A stretch of DNA of 64,000 bases from positions 62,001-126,000 of the forward strand of contig NZ_JSYG01000001.1 in assembly GCF_000784735.1 (NCBI RefSeq), in the 5' to 3' direction. The translations under genes and the position numbers were made by a program. A model generated the notes under the pieces. It was not told where the DNA came from. It did not search any database and was given only the letters and a program-made list of their open reading frames with translations. This DNA comes from Dickeya undicola. GTDB lineage: Bacteria > Pseudomonadota > Gammaproteobacteria > Enterobacterales > Enterobacteriaceae. Of this stretch, positions 51,780 to 61,598 are shown one piece after another. Numbering within the stretch: position 1 is the first letter of the stretch; each line of letters begins with the position of its first letter.

Positions 51780-52023
51780 GGTTTTCCCCTCTGTACTGAA
51801 TTCTTATGTGGTTGTTTTGTTGTGATTTATAGGTAAAACACGGTCAGGTATCGGGCGGTGATTCACGTGTATCTCTCTGAACACATCGTTGACTCGCCCC
51901 CAAACCCTGCCGTCGGGTAATAGCGACCCTCCCCTGCTCGGTTTCTCCGACGTTTGCGGCGGTTGCGGGAACGGCGCAACGGCAGCAAACGATTGCCGGA
52001 CTACGGTCAACAAACCGGGAGCA

Positions 52024-53478
52024 TTAGCCTTGCAACGGCGATGGCTGGATACCGGCCGGGATCGGACAACGGTACGGCGTTTCCTGCCGTTGCTGCCGCC
52101 ACTCCTGCTGACTGGCTTGCAGCAACGCGCTATCGGTCAACAGCGCCAGCGCGGTGGCGGACATCACCTTCGCTGCCAGTACCATGCCCTTGTGTGCCAG
52201 CGAAGTGCGGCCCTGTGCCACCGCCTGCCAGGTATGCAGCGGCGTGCCGAGCGCGTAGCAGGGGCTAAAGCACTGAGCGGTCGGCACCAGCCAACTGACA
52301 TCCCCCACATCGGTGGAACCGGAAAGCAACGATTCGGTCGGCGCATAGGGCGCAACCTGCGAGGTCAGCACCTGGCCTTTCAGCGTGTGGCTGAACGCCT
52401 GGCCGTCCGCGCCGCCGGTGCGGACAATGGTCGCCAGACTGCTGGCGATATCCTCGGCGCTCAGCGTCCGGGCTATCTCAGCGGCGTACTCCTGCTCCTG
52501 TGCGCTGTACGTCGGCACGCCAAACGCCGTGACAAAGCCATACATCGCCTGTTCCAGCGTCCGGTTCGGCACATAGTTGGAACAGGCTTTGTCAAAGCGC
52601 ACCGTCAGGGTGGTGTCGGTCATCAGCGCCGCGCCGCGGGCGATATTCACTACCCGCTCGTAGATGGCCTGCGCCTGATCGATCTGCGGCGCGCGCACCA
52701 GATACAGCACTTCGGCGTCTGCCTGCACTACATTGGGCGAATGGCCGCCGGTGTCAGTCACGGCGTAATGCAGCCGTGCGTCGGGAATGATGTGTTCGCG
52801 CAGGAAATTAGCGCCGGTGTTCATCAACGTGACCGCATCCAGCGCGCTGCGCCCCAGATGCGGCGCAGCCGCCGCGTGCGCCGCCACGCCTTTGAAACGA
52901 AAAGCGGCCTGAATGTTGGCCAGCGTCGGGGTACAAAACATGCCGCTGAAGGTTTCCGGATGCCAGGTCAGCGCCGCATCCACGTCATCAAACACGCCTT
53001 CGCGCGCCATGAAGGTTTTGCCGGAACCGCCCTCCTCACCGGGGCAGCCATAAAAACGAATGGTGCCTGACTGTGGATGCTGCTCCAGCCAGGCCTTCAC
53101 CGCCAGCACGCCACCCAACCCAGCGGTGCCGAGCAGGTTGTGGCCGCAGCCGTGTCCATTACCACCCGCGGCTAGCGGCGATGGCGCAGCGCAACCGGCC
53201 TGCTGGCTCAACCCAGCCAGCGCGTCGAACTCGCCCAGCAGAGCTATCACCGGCTGACCACGGCCAAAACTGGCGACGAATGCGGTATCAATATCCGCGA
53301 TGCCGCGCTGCACGCAAAACCCCTCCGCTTCCAACGCACTGGCTAGCCGTTCAGCAGAGTAATGCTCGGTAAAGCGGGTTTCTGGGTGATCCCAAATATC
53401 ATCCGCGATGGCAGCCAGTTGTGGTGCACGGCCATCCAGCGCCTCGTTGATGAACCCGACAATCGCCTGTGTCATCAT
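52024..53478 (-). CDS. abgB: p-Aminobenzoyl-glutamate hydrolase subunit B
   Basis: AbgB and AbgA form the M20-family hydrolase that splits p-aminobenzoyl-glutamate. The 484 residues (E. coli 481) contain the metal site GNGHGCGHNLLG, the Glu pair in YGCPGEEGGSGK, and the dimerisation domain between. The ATG at 53476-53478 overlaps the abgA stop by one base, so translation is coupled. Confidence 0.95.
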   Translation of the reverse strand: MMTQAIVGFINEALDGRAPQLAAIADDIWDHPETRFTEHYSAERLASALEAEGFCVQRGIADIDTAFVASFGRGQPVIALLGEFDALAGLSQQAGCAAPSPLAAGGNGHGCGHNLLGTAGLGGVLAVKAWLEQHPQSGTIRFYGCPGEEGGSGKTFMAREGVFDDVDAALTWHPETFSGMFCTPTLANIQAAFRFKGVAAHAAAAPHLGRSALDAVTLMNTGANFLREHIIPDARLHYAVTDTGGHSPNVVQADAEVLYLVRAPQIDQAQAIYERVVNIARGAALMTDTTLTVRFDKACSNYVPNRTLEQAMYGFVTAFGVPTYSAQEQEYAAEIARTLSAEDIASSLATIVRTGGADGQAFSHTLKGQVLTSQVAPYAPTESLLSGSTDVGDVSWLVPTAQCFSPCYALGTPLHTWQAVAQGRTSLAHKGMVLAAKVMSATALALLTDSALLQASQQEWRQQRQETPYRCPIPAGIQPSPLQG

Positions 53479-54803
53479 CAGCCCCCAAACTCGCGGATAT
53501 TGAGCGCCAGCAACGCCAGCGTTTTCACCGCCACCGCCATCACGTCTTCGTCAAAATCGAACTTCTCGTTGTGATGCCCGGCGCTAAGCTCGGTGCCAAA
53601 CACCGCGTAAGACGCCAGACCACCATGCGCTTTTACCCGCTCCATCAGGTAGGTGGCGTCTTCAGAACCGGCCGCGCCGTCTTTGCGGTCGATGATATGG
53701 GTCAGCTCCTGCACCTGCTCCGCCTGACGGTGAATAAATGCCACCCATTCCGGGCTGGGCTGGCTGCACTGCGCCGCCCCCATCAACGCCATATCGACTT
53801 CAACGCCGTGCATAACCGCCGCGCCCTCAATCACCTTCAGCGCCTGCTGGTAGATAAATTCATTGACTTCATTGGTGGCACCACGGGTTTCCACTTTCAT
53901 CATGGCGTGCGACGGCACGACATTGCGCCCGGTTCCAGCCTGCAACACGCCGACGTTGATACGCGAGCTGCCGCCGCTGTGGCGTGGAATAGCATGAAGC
54001 CCGAGCGTGGCTTGTGCTGCCGCCAACAGCGCATTGCGGCCCTCTTCCGGACGCCCCCCCGCGTGAGACGCCACGCCGCGGTAGGTGACATCCAGCTTAG
54101 TGGTCGCCATGAAGGTGTCGTTGCCGCACACCAGATGCCCGTTCGGAATGCCAGTGCCGATATGAATGGCGGTGAAATAGTCCACATCGTCCACCACGCC
54201 CGCTTCCGCCATGGACTTCCCGCCGCGGGTGCCTTCTTCCGCAGGCTGAAACAGAATCTTGATAGTGCCGCACAGGTGCTCACGCATCGCCATTAACACC
54301 TGTGCCAACCCTAACCCGATGGTGGTGTGGCCGTCATGACCGCAGGCGTGCATCATGCCAGCGTTGCAAGACGCGAACCCATCGCGGAACGGGCGGTGAT
54401 CGTCCGCCAGTTGTTCGTTAAGATCGAGCGCGTCCATATCAACGCGATAGCCGATGACCGGCCCAGGGCGTCCGGTATCCAGCGTCGCCACGATGCCGGT
54501 AAAACCGCCGGAGAAATAGGGCAACCATTGCGGTAACGCGCCTTGCGCCAGCGCCCGTTGTTCCTGCACCTGTAATACCTCGTCCGACGGCAACCCCATG
54601 CGGGCATCGCTGCTGATCACTTCCCGCCCAAGCTTAAGCGAATAACCCAATTGGTGTAGCGCGTCGGCGACCCGTGTGGCGGTGCGGAACTCCAGCCAGC
54701 CGGATTCCGCATATTTATGCAAATCACGGCGTGTTTCTCGCAGCCATGGAATGAGGTGTTCCACACGTTGTGACAAATCTGAATAAAGCGCGTCTAAGTG
54801 CAT
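53478..54803 (-). CDS. abgA: p-Aminobenzoyl-glutamate hydrolase subunit A
   Basis: The partner subunit, 441 residues (E. coli 436). M20 metal motifs are MMHACGHDGHTTIGLG and FQPAEEGTRGGKSM. SHAGGRPEEGRNALLA is the dimerisation-side histidine motif. It is the first gene of abgA-abgB-abgT, divergent from the LysR regulator abgR, the same organisation as in E. coli. Confidence 0.95.
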   Translation of the reverse strand: MHLDALYSDLSQRVEHLIPWLRETRRDLHKYAESGWLEFRTATRVADALHQLGYSLKLGREVISSDARMGLPSDEVLQVQEQRALAQGALPQWLPYFSGGFTGIVATLDTGRPGPVIGYRVDMDALDLNEQLADDHRPFRDGFASCNAGMMHACGHDGHTTIGLGLAQVLMAMREHLCGTIKILFQPAEEGTRGGKSMAEAGVVDDVDYFTAIHIGTGIPNGHLVCGNDTFMATTKLDVTYRGVASHAGGRPEEGRNALLAAAQATLGLHAIPRHSGGSSRINVGVLQAGTGRNVVPSHAMMKVETRGATNEVNEFIYQQALKVIEGAAVMHGVEVDMALMGAAQCSQPSPEWVAFIHRQAEQVQELTHIIDRKDGAAGSEDATYLMERVKAHGGLASYAVFGTELSAGHHNEKFDFDEDVMAVAVKTLALLALNIREFGG

Positions 54804-54965
54804 AAGCCTGTTTTCTCTAGGTAGTGTCCTGACTGACGACGCCCGCGCAACGGGCTGTCACATAATTGAAAAAAATGTACACAAACCCACCAATGTGAAT
54901 AAGATGTCAGGATCTTTGGCGTGATAAATCAGAGTTATCACCAGAATGGCGATTCAGAGAACGAA

Positions 54966-55865
54966 ATGGCTCAGAACGTAAAGCTGCATCAGTTGCAATC
55001 ATTCGTCGAAGTGGCGCGCCACGGCAGTATTCGGGCCGCGTCGCGGCAACTAAATCTGTCACAACCGGCACTGACCAAATCCATTCAGGAGCTGGAAGCC
55101 TGCCTGGGCGCACGCCTGTTTCTGCGCCACCGTCAGGGGATGGCGCTGACCGACTGCGGCGAAGCCTATTTCCGCCATGCCAGCCTGATCATGGAAGAGT
55201 TGCGCGTGGCTCGCGAAGATATTCAACAGCGGCTTGGGCAGGCTAGTGGCCGGGTCAACATCGGTGTGGGGGCCAGCATCGCCCACACGGTGATGCCAGA
55301 GGTGGTCAACCGCTTTCACCGGCTTTATCCGCAGGTCAAACTGCGTATCACCGAAGGACAGCTGGTGGCGATGATCCATGAACTGCGGCAGGGAGAGCTG
55401 GATTTCACCGTCAATACCTACTCCGGCTCATCCTATGATAACGAACTGTTATATGAAAAACTGATGGAAAAGGAATACTGCGTGGTAGTGCGGCGTGATC
55501 ACCCCATTCAACGGGCGCATTCGCTGGAGGATTTACTGGACTACGAGTGGACCATGCCCACCCCGCGAGGCAGCTACTACAAACAGCTGTTTGACCTGTT
55601 CGCCACACTGCCGGTCACGCCCAGGGTCAGCGTCACCTGTGAAACACTGATGTCCAGCGTCAGTCTGGTTGCCAAAACCGACTTCGTCAGCATCCTGTCG
55701 CGGGATGTCATCCGCGACCCGATCCTCGGCGAACGCCTGCGGGTGCTGGAACTGGACCAGCCGCTGCCCAAAGCCACCTTCTACCTGATTCAGCGTAAGG
55801 ACACCATGCTGTCGCCGATGGGCGCTCAGTTGGCGCGGCTATTCCGTCAATACTGCCACGAATAG
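54966..55865 (+). CDS. abgR: LysR-family regulator AbgR
   Basis: The predicted regulator of abgABT. The start MAQNVKLHQLQSFVEVARHG (ATG 54966) gives 299 residues, aligning with E. coli AbgR from its first residues. The helix-turn-helix contains SIRAASRQLNLSQPALTKSI. Effector-domain segments QLVAMIHELRQGELDF and WTMPTPRGSYYKQL are shared with AbgR. The 162-bp interval to abgA should hold both promoters and the LysR binding sites. Confidence 0.93.
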   Translation: MAQNVKLHQLQSFVEVARHGSIRAASRQLNLSQPALTKSIQELEACLGARLFLRHRQGMALTDCGEAYFRHASLIMEELRVAREDIQQRLGQASGRVNIGVGASIAHTVMPEVVNRFHRLYPQVKLRITEGQLVAMIHELRQGELDFTVNTYSGSSYDNELLYEKLMEKEYCVVVRRDHPIQRAHSLEDLLDYEWTMPTPRGSYYKQLFDLFATLPVTPRVSVTCETLMSSVSLVAKTDFVSILSRDVIRDPILGERLRVLELDQPLPKATFYLIQRKDTMLSPMGAQLARLFRQYCHE

Positions 55866-55873
55866 CCGCACCA

Positions 55874-55945
55874 GGCGGTTAAACACAACGAACGTGCTTT
55901 ACCGCCGCGAATAAACTGATGCGCCTGTGCCGCATCGTTCTGTAT
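55874..55945 (+). terminator. Hairpins after abgR
   Basis: GGCGGTTAAA pairs with TTTACCGCC, and GATGCG (55918) with CGCATC (55931) followed by GTTCTGTATTT. These lie between convergent abgR and the chemoreceptor gene. Confidence 0.4.
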
Positions 55946-57622
55946 TTAGAACGACGTCCAGTCGTCGCCGCCTTTCCCCTGCCGGGGTGCCGGGCTCAGG
56001 TTCGCCAGCGCGGCAACTTTCCCGGCCGGTTTGAGTTCCCGGCGCGCCGCTCTTGTGTCGGCCACGCCCGGCAGTTTGAATACCGAGACAATCTCGTTCA
56101 GTTGATGCGCCTGTTCTTCCAGCGAAGATGAGGTTGCCGAAGACTGTTCAACCAGCGCCGCATTCTGCTGCGTCACACTGTCCATCTGCGTGATAGCCGT
56201 TCCCACCTGGGAAATTCCTTTGCTCTGCTCGCTGGATGCCGAAGCGATCTCCCCCATAATATCCGTCACATTGGTCACCGACTTCAGGATATCCTCCATC
56301 GACTTGCTCGCCAGCGACACTTGCTCGTAGCCATTCTTGACGTTATCTACCGACTCATCGATCAAAGTTTTGATTTCTTTGGCCGCCTGAGCGCTGCGCT
56401 GGGCCAGGTTTCTGACCTCGCTTGCGACCACCGCGAAGCCGCGACCAGCTTCTCCGGCGCGCGCCGCTTCCACCGCCGCATTCAGTGCCAGAATATTGGT
56501 CTGGAAGGCGATACCGTCGATCACATTGATGATATCGACGATTTTCTGCGAACTGTGGGTAATGTTCTGCATACTGTGGCTTACTGCTTTCACCACGTCG
56601 CCACCGTTGTTAGCCGCTTTTGAGGCATCCAACGCCAGCGAACTGGCCTGGTGGGCGTTATCCGCGTTCTGTTTCACCACCGCGCTCAACTGTTCCATAC
56701 TGGCGGCGGTTTCACTCAGGGCAGCAGCCTGCTCCTCAGTGCGAGAGGATAAATCGCTGTTACCGGCGGCAATCTCGCTGCTGCCATGATAAATTTCGTT
56801 GGCACTGTGACGAATATCGGTCACCGTCTTGATCCAGTTATTCTGCATGGTGTGGACAAACGGAATTAACTGCCCAATCTCATTGCGCCCCATCTCACCG
56901 ATGGTCGAATCCAGTTGCCCGTTCGACAGGATCTGCAAATGCGCTTTCACTTTTTCCAGCGGGCGACCCATCTGAATAGCAAGATAGCGGTCGGTTAATA
57001 TCACCACACACAACCCGACAATCATGGCGATGACCAGCGTCACTTTACACCAGTACACCCAGGCTGAAATGCGGGTCTGTGCTTCTGTTTTCAGATTTTT
57101 AATAATCTGATTATATTCGTTGATGGCGGTAGTGAATTTAACCCGCAACGCGTTATATTTTGAGTTCGCCAGTTTCTCATAAGCATCACGATTATTTTGT
57201 TTGGCCGCATCCAGCATCGGTACAATGGCTTCACTGAACAGCTGGTAAGAGCTGTTGTAAATATCATCAATCGACTTGCTGCTGATATTAGCGTGGTCGG
57301 TCACCTTGAACTGCGCCAGCCCACCTTTTAGAAAATCCACATCCCCGGAAGCCTCATTCAGCAATGCGCGGGCGCTATCACTATTGTTTTCACCAGCAGC
57401 GGCAATCGCGGCATCCATGGTCAATTTAACTTTATAGTAACGGTCACTGGCACCATTGATAATATCGCCGTTAACTTGCTGTACATTGGTTAGACCAATC
57501 TCCCCGGTCAGGCTATTGAGCGAATACAGTGAAAAAATCGACACGCCCCCCCATAACAGGGTAAAGATGATCAGGATTGCCAGCATCATCATCCTGACTC
57601 TAATATTACGAATAAAACTCAT
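55946..57622 (-). CDS. Methyl-accepting chemotaxis protein (Tsr/Tar type)
   Basis: A transmembrane chemoreceptor of 558 residues. Helix 1 ([20 protein letters not shown]), a four-helix periplasmic sensor (about 32-190), helix 2 ([20 protein letters not shown]), HAMP and a signalling domain follow. The receptor tip contains the conserved [20 protein letters not shown]. The last five residues, DWTSF, fit the xWxxF tether for CheR/CheB. A near-perfect sigma-28 promoter lies upstream. The ligand is unknown. It borders the nif genes, which may be coincidence. Confidence 0.95.
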   Translation of the reverse strand: MSFIRNIRVRMMMLAILIIFTLLWGGVSIFSLYSLNSLTGEIGLTNVQQVNGDIINGASDRYYKVKLTMDAAIAAAGENNSDSARALLNEASGDVDFLKGGLAQFKVTDHANISSKSIDDIYNSSYQLFSEAIVPMLDAAKQNNRDAYEKLANSKYNALRVKFTTAINEYNQIIKNLKTEAQTRISAWVYWCKVTLVIAMIVGLCVVILTDRYLAIQMGRPLEKVKAHLQILSNGQLDSTIGEMGRNEIGQLIPFVHTMQNNWIKTVTDIRHSANEIYHGSSEIAAGNSDLSSRTEEQAAALSETAASMEQLSAVVKQNADNAHQASSLALDASKAANNGGDVVKAVSHSMQNITHSSQKIVDIINVIDGIAFQTNILALNAAVEAARAGEAGRGFAVVASEVRNLAQRSAQAAKEIKTLIDESVDNVKNGYEQVSLASKSMEDILKSVTNVTDIMGEIASASSEQSKGISQVGTAITQMDSVTQQNAALVEQSSATSSSLEEQAHQLNEIVSVFKLPGVADTRAARRELKPAGKVAALANLSPAPRQGKGGDDWTSF

Positions 57623-57940
57623 TTAACACCTCTCAAATCAATTAAGCTGATTTTTAGTTTTATACCTGGTGATTCAGTATTATTTCTAGTTAACACCCTT
57701 ATCCTTTTAATGGATACGCCTGCTATATCGGCTGTTTTGCCTTTTTATTTAATCGGCAGCTCGAAAATGATAAGAAAGATATTTAAAATAAATATATTTT
57801 CAAACGCAGCGGGGGAGTAACGAAAGAGAATAAAAGTGGAAACGGTAGGAAACCATCCGCAGGACCAGTCGTAGTATAAATGCATCATTTACGCCTCATT
57901 GCAGGGCGTCGTCGGATGAAATTATTCAGGCGCAAAGCAG
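57623..57940. other. Chemoreceptor-nifQ intergenic region
   Basis: A 318-bp gap containing the chemoreceptor promoter at 57725-57751 and the end of the nif transcript. I see no convincing nifQ terminator and no gene. Confidence 0.55.
57725..57751 (-). promoter_or_regulatory. Sigma-28 flagellar-class promoter of the chemoreceptor
   Basis: On the minus strand TAAA-N15-GCCGATAT is within one base of the FliA consensus TAAA-N15-GCCGATAA. It is 103 bp upstream of the receptor ATG. Confidence 0.85.
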
Positions 57941-58453
57941 TTATTCAGGCGCAAAACACAGCGCCCATTCACAGCAGTCGTCGCAACTGGGGGAGCGGCA
58001 CACCAGTTCGCCGTCCTGATGCAGGCAACGCTGACGATAGAAGAATTTTTTCCAGCGCATATTTTGGTGGTTCAGCGCCACCAGTTCCGGGAAGCAGTCG
58101 CTCATCAGCAGACGCAGCTCGGCGCGGGAATCCAGCCCCAGATCCTGCCACAGGTGATTGAAGCCCAGCGAGGCGCTGGCGATGATCTGATGCATCGGCG
58201 CACCGCCCGCCGCCAGATAGCCGTACAGCCAGTCGGCCAGTTGCGCCCGTTCTTCCCGCCGGGTGTGTTGCAGTTCGCTCATCAGCGACTGGCGTTGATC
58301 CCGCGCAGCGTTCTCCTCCGGCGCGGGCTCGTTCAGCCGCTGTCGCAGCGCCAGCCAGGCGGCGTCATCCAGCCCCATTTGCCGGGGGAAGCAGGCCACG
58401 TCGGCGTCATGCAACGCCAGCAGCCGCCGCAGCCAATACTCCGCCCCAGCCAT
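57941..58453 (-). CDS. nifQ: Molybdenum-delivery protein NifQ
   Basis: NifQ carries a Mo-Fe-S cluster and supplies molybdenum for the nitrogenase cofactor. The start MAGAEYWLRRLLALHDADVA (ATG 58451-58453) overlaps the nifB stop by one base (TGATG) and gives 170 residues, close to Klebsiella NifQ (167). The frame is open 46 codons further, but only inside nifB. The defining motif Cys-x4-Cys-x2-Cys-x5-Cys is present as CRSPSCDDCCEWALC near the C terminus, after RWKKFFYRQ. Confidence 0.93.
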   Translation of the reverse strand: MAGAEYWLRRLLALHDADVACFPRQMGLDDAAWLALRQRLNEPAPEENAARDQRQSLMSELQHTRREERAQLADWLYGYLAAGGAPMHQIIASASLGFNHLWQDLGLDSRAELRLLMSDCFPELVALNHQNMRWKKFFYRQRCLHQDGELVCRSPSCDDCCEWALCFAPE

Positions 58454-59850
58454 CAGGCCGCTCCCTGCGCACGTTCCCCGACGGGTTGCGCTTGCTGACG
58501 TTGCCGCCACCAGCGACCCAGCACCTCGGCGATATTCTGCCAGGCACCTTCCACACAGGGCTGGATACCCTGCTGTTCCAGCTTCTGCCACGGCGCGTAA
58601 CCGATGCGAGCGCAGAACACCGCCTCCACGTCCGCCAGCAACGCCAGTATCGCCGCCATGCGATCTTCGCTGTCGGCCGGTTCGCAGTCATCATCGCCGC
58701 GGCAGTATTTGGGCGCAAAACGCTCGTTGACCAGCACCACTCCCGCGGCCGACAGGCTGTAGATTTGAAAGCGATCGGCATGGCCGAAATGGCAGTCGAT
58801 CACCTCGCCGCCGGACGACGCCACCGCCACCAGACAGGCGTCCGGCTCCTCGGACTCGCCGCGCGAGGCGATACTGGCGTGCACCTGCGCGCGCTGGTGC
58901 AGTACCGGCAGGTAAGGCTGCGGCTCGGCAGGCAGCGACGACAGCCGAAACTGCTGGCTGCGGTCTTCGCCCAACATGCCGATAGCGTCGGCCCGGCACT
59001 GCTGGCAGTGCGCCATTTGCGGCATCGCTGCGCCGCACTGCGTCCGCGCCGCCGCCAGCGCCTCGGCGTCCGGTTCCGGCTGACCGTTGAGGCCGAATAC
59101 CGTGCCGTGCTCCGGCCGGGCGATCAGCGGCATGATGTTGTGCAAAAACGCCCCCCAGCGCCGTGCCTGCTGGCTGACTTCAAACAAATGCCGATCGTTG
59201 ATGCCGGGGATCAGCACCGAGTTGATCTTCACCAACACGCCGTTCTCCGTCAGCCGCCGGATCCCCTCCTGCTGGCGCTCCAGCAGGATCGCCCCCGCCT
59301 CGCGCCCGGTATAGCGATCGCCGTCCAGCCACAGCCAGGCGTAGATCCGCGCCGCGATATCCGGATCGAGCGCGTTGACCGTCACCGTGACGTGATCGAC
59401 GCCGACATCCAGCAGCCGATCCACCGCCTCCGGCAGCATCAGGCCGTTGGTGGACAGGCATAGCTTGAGATCCGGCAACTGCTCGCGCAGCAGCGTCAGG
59501 GTGCGAAAGGTGCGGGCGAGATTCGCCAGCGGGTCACCCGGTCCGGCGATGCCGACCACCGACAGTTGGGGAATCGCCGCCGCTACCTGATGCGCTTTTG
59601 CCACCGCCTGCTCCGGCGTCAGCAGTTCGGACACCACGCCGGGGCGGGATTCGTTGCTGCAATCGTACTTGCGGTTGCAGTAATGGCATTGCAGGTTACA
59701 GGCGGGTGCCACCGCCAGATGCATACGGGCGTAGTGATGGTGCCCGCTCACCGAGTAACAGGGGTGATGCGCCACTTTGCTGGCTTGCAAAGGGGTAAAA
59801 CGGTCGGTCTGGTCGGAACGACAGCCGGATGCGGAAGGGCAGGATGTCAT
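58453..59850 (-). CDS. nifB: Nitrogenase cofactor biosynthesis radical SAM protein NifB
   Basis: NifB fuses [4Fe-4S] pairs and inserts carbide to make NifB-co, the core of FeMo-cofactor. The 465 residues have the radical SAM ligands Cys51, Cys55 and Cys58 (CNLQCHYC), VVGIAGPGDPLAN, and the cluster Cys motif CQQCRADAIGMLGEDRS. A C-terminal NifX-like domain (about 325-450, with CHFGHADRFQIYSL) is fused, as in Klebsiella. Its own -24/-12 promoter and NifA site lie upstream. Confidence 0.97.
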   Translation of the reverse strand: MTSCPSASGCRSDQTDRFTPLQASKVAHHPCYSVSGHHHYARMHLAVAPACNLQCHYCNRKYDCSNESRPGVVSELLTPEQAVAKAHQVAAAIPQLSVVGIAGPGDPLANLARTFRTLTLLREQLPDLKLCLSTNGLMLPEAVDRLLDVGVDHVTVTVNALDPDIAARIYAWLWLDGDRYTGREAGAILLERQQEGIRRLTENGVLVKINSVLIPGINDRHLFEVSQQARRWGAFLHNIMPLIARPEHGTVFGLNGQPEPDAEALAAARTQCGAAMPQMAHCQQCRADAIGMLGEDRSQQFRLSSLPAEPQPYLPVLHQRAQVHASIASRGESEEPDACLVAVASSGGEVIDCHFGHADRFQIYSLSAAGVVLVNERFAPKYCRGDDDCEPADSEDRMAAILALLADVEAVFCARIGYAPWQKLEQQGIQPCVEGAWQNIAEVLGRWWRQRQQAQPVGERAQGAA

Positions 59851-59889
59851 GGTTATGGCCTATCAAAGGATGGAATCATATCCGGAGAG

Positions 59890-59905
59890 TGCAAGCGCCA
59901 TACCG
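59890..59905 (-). promoter_or_regulatory. nifBQ sigma-54 promoter (-24/-12)
   Basis: On the minus strand CGGTATGGCGCTTGCA keeps GG-N10-GC with the TTGCA -12 element. It is 40 bp upstream of the nifB ATG. Confidence 0.8.
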
Positions 59906-59996
59906 CATAGCCAAAAAAATTATCATTTAAAAAACAACGTGATAATAAGAAAAACTGCCGAAGCGGTTTGTCGGGATTGCGGCATTCGGCCGACAA

Positions 59997-60012
59997 TGTG
60001 CCACATACCACA
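59997..60012. promoter_or_regulatory. NifA upstream activator site for nifB
   Basis: TGT-N10-ACA (TGTGCCACATACCACA) matches the NifA site exactly. It is about 125 bp upstream of the predicted nifB transcription start and adjoins the nifA stop codon. The intervening AT-rich stretch could hold an IHF bend, but no clean IHF match is seen. Confidence 0.8.
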
Positions 60013-60026
60013 ATCCCGCCGACCAG

Positions 60027-61598
60027 TTACAAACGGTGCATATTGATGTCCATAATCTGGATGCGATAGGCCACCTGCCGCGGCGTCATCCCCAACAGCC
60101 GCGCCGCCTTGGCCTGTACCCAACCGGTTTTCTCCAATGCGGCGATCAGCCGCTGGCGTTCATCCAGATTTTGATCGAGCCAGCCCTCTTCGGCGGCGGC
60201 AGGCGGCGTCGGTTTGTTCGTCATCGGTGCCGCGTCGTGGTGGTTAAACAGGATAACATCGCGGTCGATCAACCCGGTGTCGGTCATCACCGCCGCCCGT
60301 TCCAGACAATTTTCCAGCTCGCGCACATTACCCGGCCAGCTGTACCCCATCAGCAGGCGGATGGCACCGTCGCTGATGCGCAACGCCCGGCCCTGATGCG
60401 CGGCGATCTTCTTCACCAGAAAGTGCGCCAGCTCGACGATATCCTCCTGCCGTTCCCGCAGTGGCGGCAGCGACACCGGCATCACGTTCAGCCGGTAGTA
60501 GAGATCTTCGCGGAAATGACCGGCACGCACCTCCTCCTCCAGATGACGGTTGGTGGCGGCGATAATCCGTACATTGACGCGCAGGGTTTCGTCGCCCCCC
60601 ACCCGCTCCATCTCCCCTTCCTGCAAAATACGCAGCAGCTTGGCCTGAAACGAGGCGCTGCTCTCGCCAATTTCATCCAGAAACAGCGTGCCGCCGTCCG
60701 CCAGTTCAAAGCGCCCTTTACGCTGACGCACCGCACCGGTGAAAGCGCCTTTTTCATGGCCGAACAGTTCGCTTTCCAGCAGGTTATCCGGCAGCGCAGC
60801 ACAGTTGAATTTCACAAACGGTGCCGCCGCGCGTGGCGAATTGTAGTGGATGGCGTTCGCCACCAGCTCTTTACCGGTGCCGCTCTCGCCGCGCACCAAC
60901 ACCGTAGTGTCCCAGCGCGACACCTGCCGGATGATCTCCATCGTCTGGCGCATCGCCGCGCTTTTCCCCACCATGTTGTCAAAACCGAACGGTCGTGGCG
61001 CTTTACAGGCGGCCGGTCGGCTCGCCGCCGACGGTGACTCGCCGTCGCGCCGGGGGGCGCGCATCAGCCGTACCGTCTGCACTACCAGGCTGGCCACCGT
61101 TTCCAGAAAACGGGTGCTGGCCGGTAGGCGTTCCTCGTAACGCGCCATCGGCTGGGCCGCCAGCACGCCGATCGGCTGTTGTTCGATACCCAACAACGGC
61201 ACGCCGATAAACGGCAGCTCGTAGTCATACAGATTAAGCCGGTCGAGAAAACGCTGATCGTCCGCCACGCGCGGCAGCGCCAGCGGCTGACGCTGGGTCA
61301 TCACCGTACCCACCAGACCTTCGCCCGACCGGTAACACACCTGGCTGCTGCTGGACAGGACCCGCTGATCCTCGCAGTACAGCGCTTCCACTCTCAGCCC
61401 GCCGCGCTGCGGGTCATACAGGCAAATCATGCCGTGCTGCATGAAGGCATCATCATGCAGCACCCGCAACACCGCCTGTAACGCCTGCCCGATGTCGGTG
61501 GCCCGGCTCAGCGCCGCGCTAATGCGCTGCACCGCCGTAAACTGCTGAGACAAATCAAAACGCCATACGACGTTCCCCGTATCGGGTGCCTGTGTCAT
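60027..61598 (-). CDS. nifA: Nitrogen fixation activator NifA
   Basis: NifA is the sigma-54 enhancer-binding protein that switches on nif operons. The start MTQAPDTGNVVWRFDLSQQF (ATG 61596-61598, AGGAGG upstream) overlaps the nifL stop by 4 bp and gives 523 residues. A GAF domain (about 20-180) is followed by the AAA+ domain with Walker A GESGTGKE (237-244), GAFTGA (284-289) and Walker B GTLFLDE. A Fis-type helix-turn-helix (KAARLLGMTPRQVAYRIQIM) ends the protein. NifL upstream supplies oxygen and nitrogen control. Confidence 0.97.
   Translation of the reverse strand: MTQAPDTGNVVWRFDLSQQFTAVQRISAALSRATDIGQALQAVLRVLHDDAFMQHGMICLYDPQRGGLRVEALYCEDQRVLSSSSQVCYRSGEGLVGTVMTQRQPLALPRVADDQRFLDRLNLYDYELPFIGVPLLGIEQQPIGVLAAQPMARYEERLPASTRFLETVASLVVQTVRLMRAPRRDGESPSAASRPAACKAPRPFGFDNMVGKSAAMRQTMEIIRQVSRWDTTVLVRGESGTGKELVANAIHYNSPRAAAPFVKFNCAALPDNLLESELFGHEKGAFTGAVRQRKGRFELADGGTLFLDEIGESSASFQAKLLRILQEGEMERVGGDETLRVNVRIIAATNRHLEEEVRAGHFREDLYYRLNVMPVSLPPLRERQEDIVELAHFLVKKIAAHQGRALRISDGAIRLLMGYSWPGNVRELENCLERAAVMTDTGLIDRDVILFNHHDAAPMTNKPTPPAAAEEGWLDQNLDERQRLIAALEKTGWVQAKAARLLGMTPRQVAYRIQIMDINMHRL

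Noticed and set aside
58454-58591. 46-residue N-terminal extension of NifQ
   Set aside because: It overlaps nifB and is unlike NifQ; the coupled ATG at 58453 gives the family length.
59969-59995. TGTCGG...CCGACA as a second NifA site for nifB
   Set aside because: The spacing between TGT and ACA is far longer than 10 bp; more likely a weak RNA hairpin after nifA.
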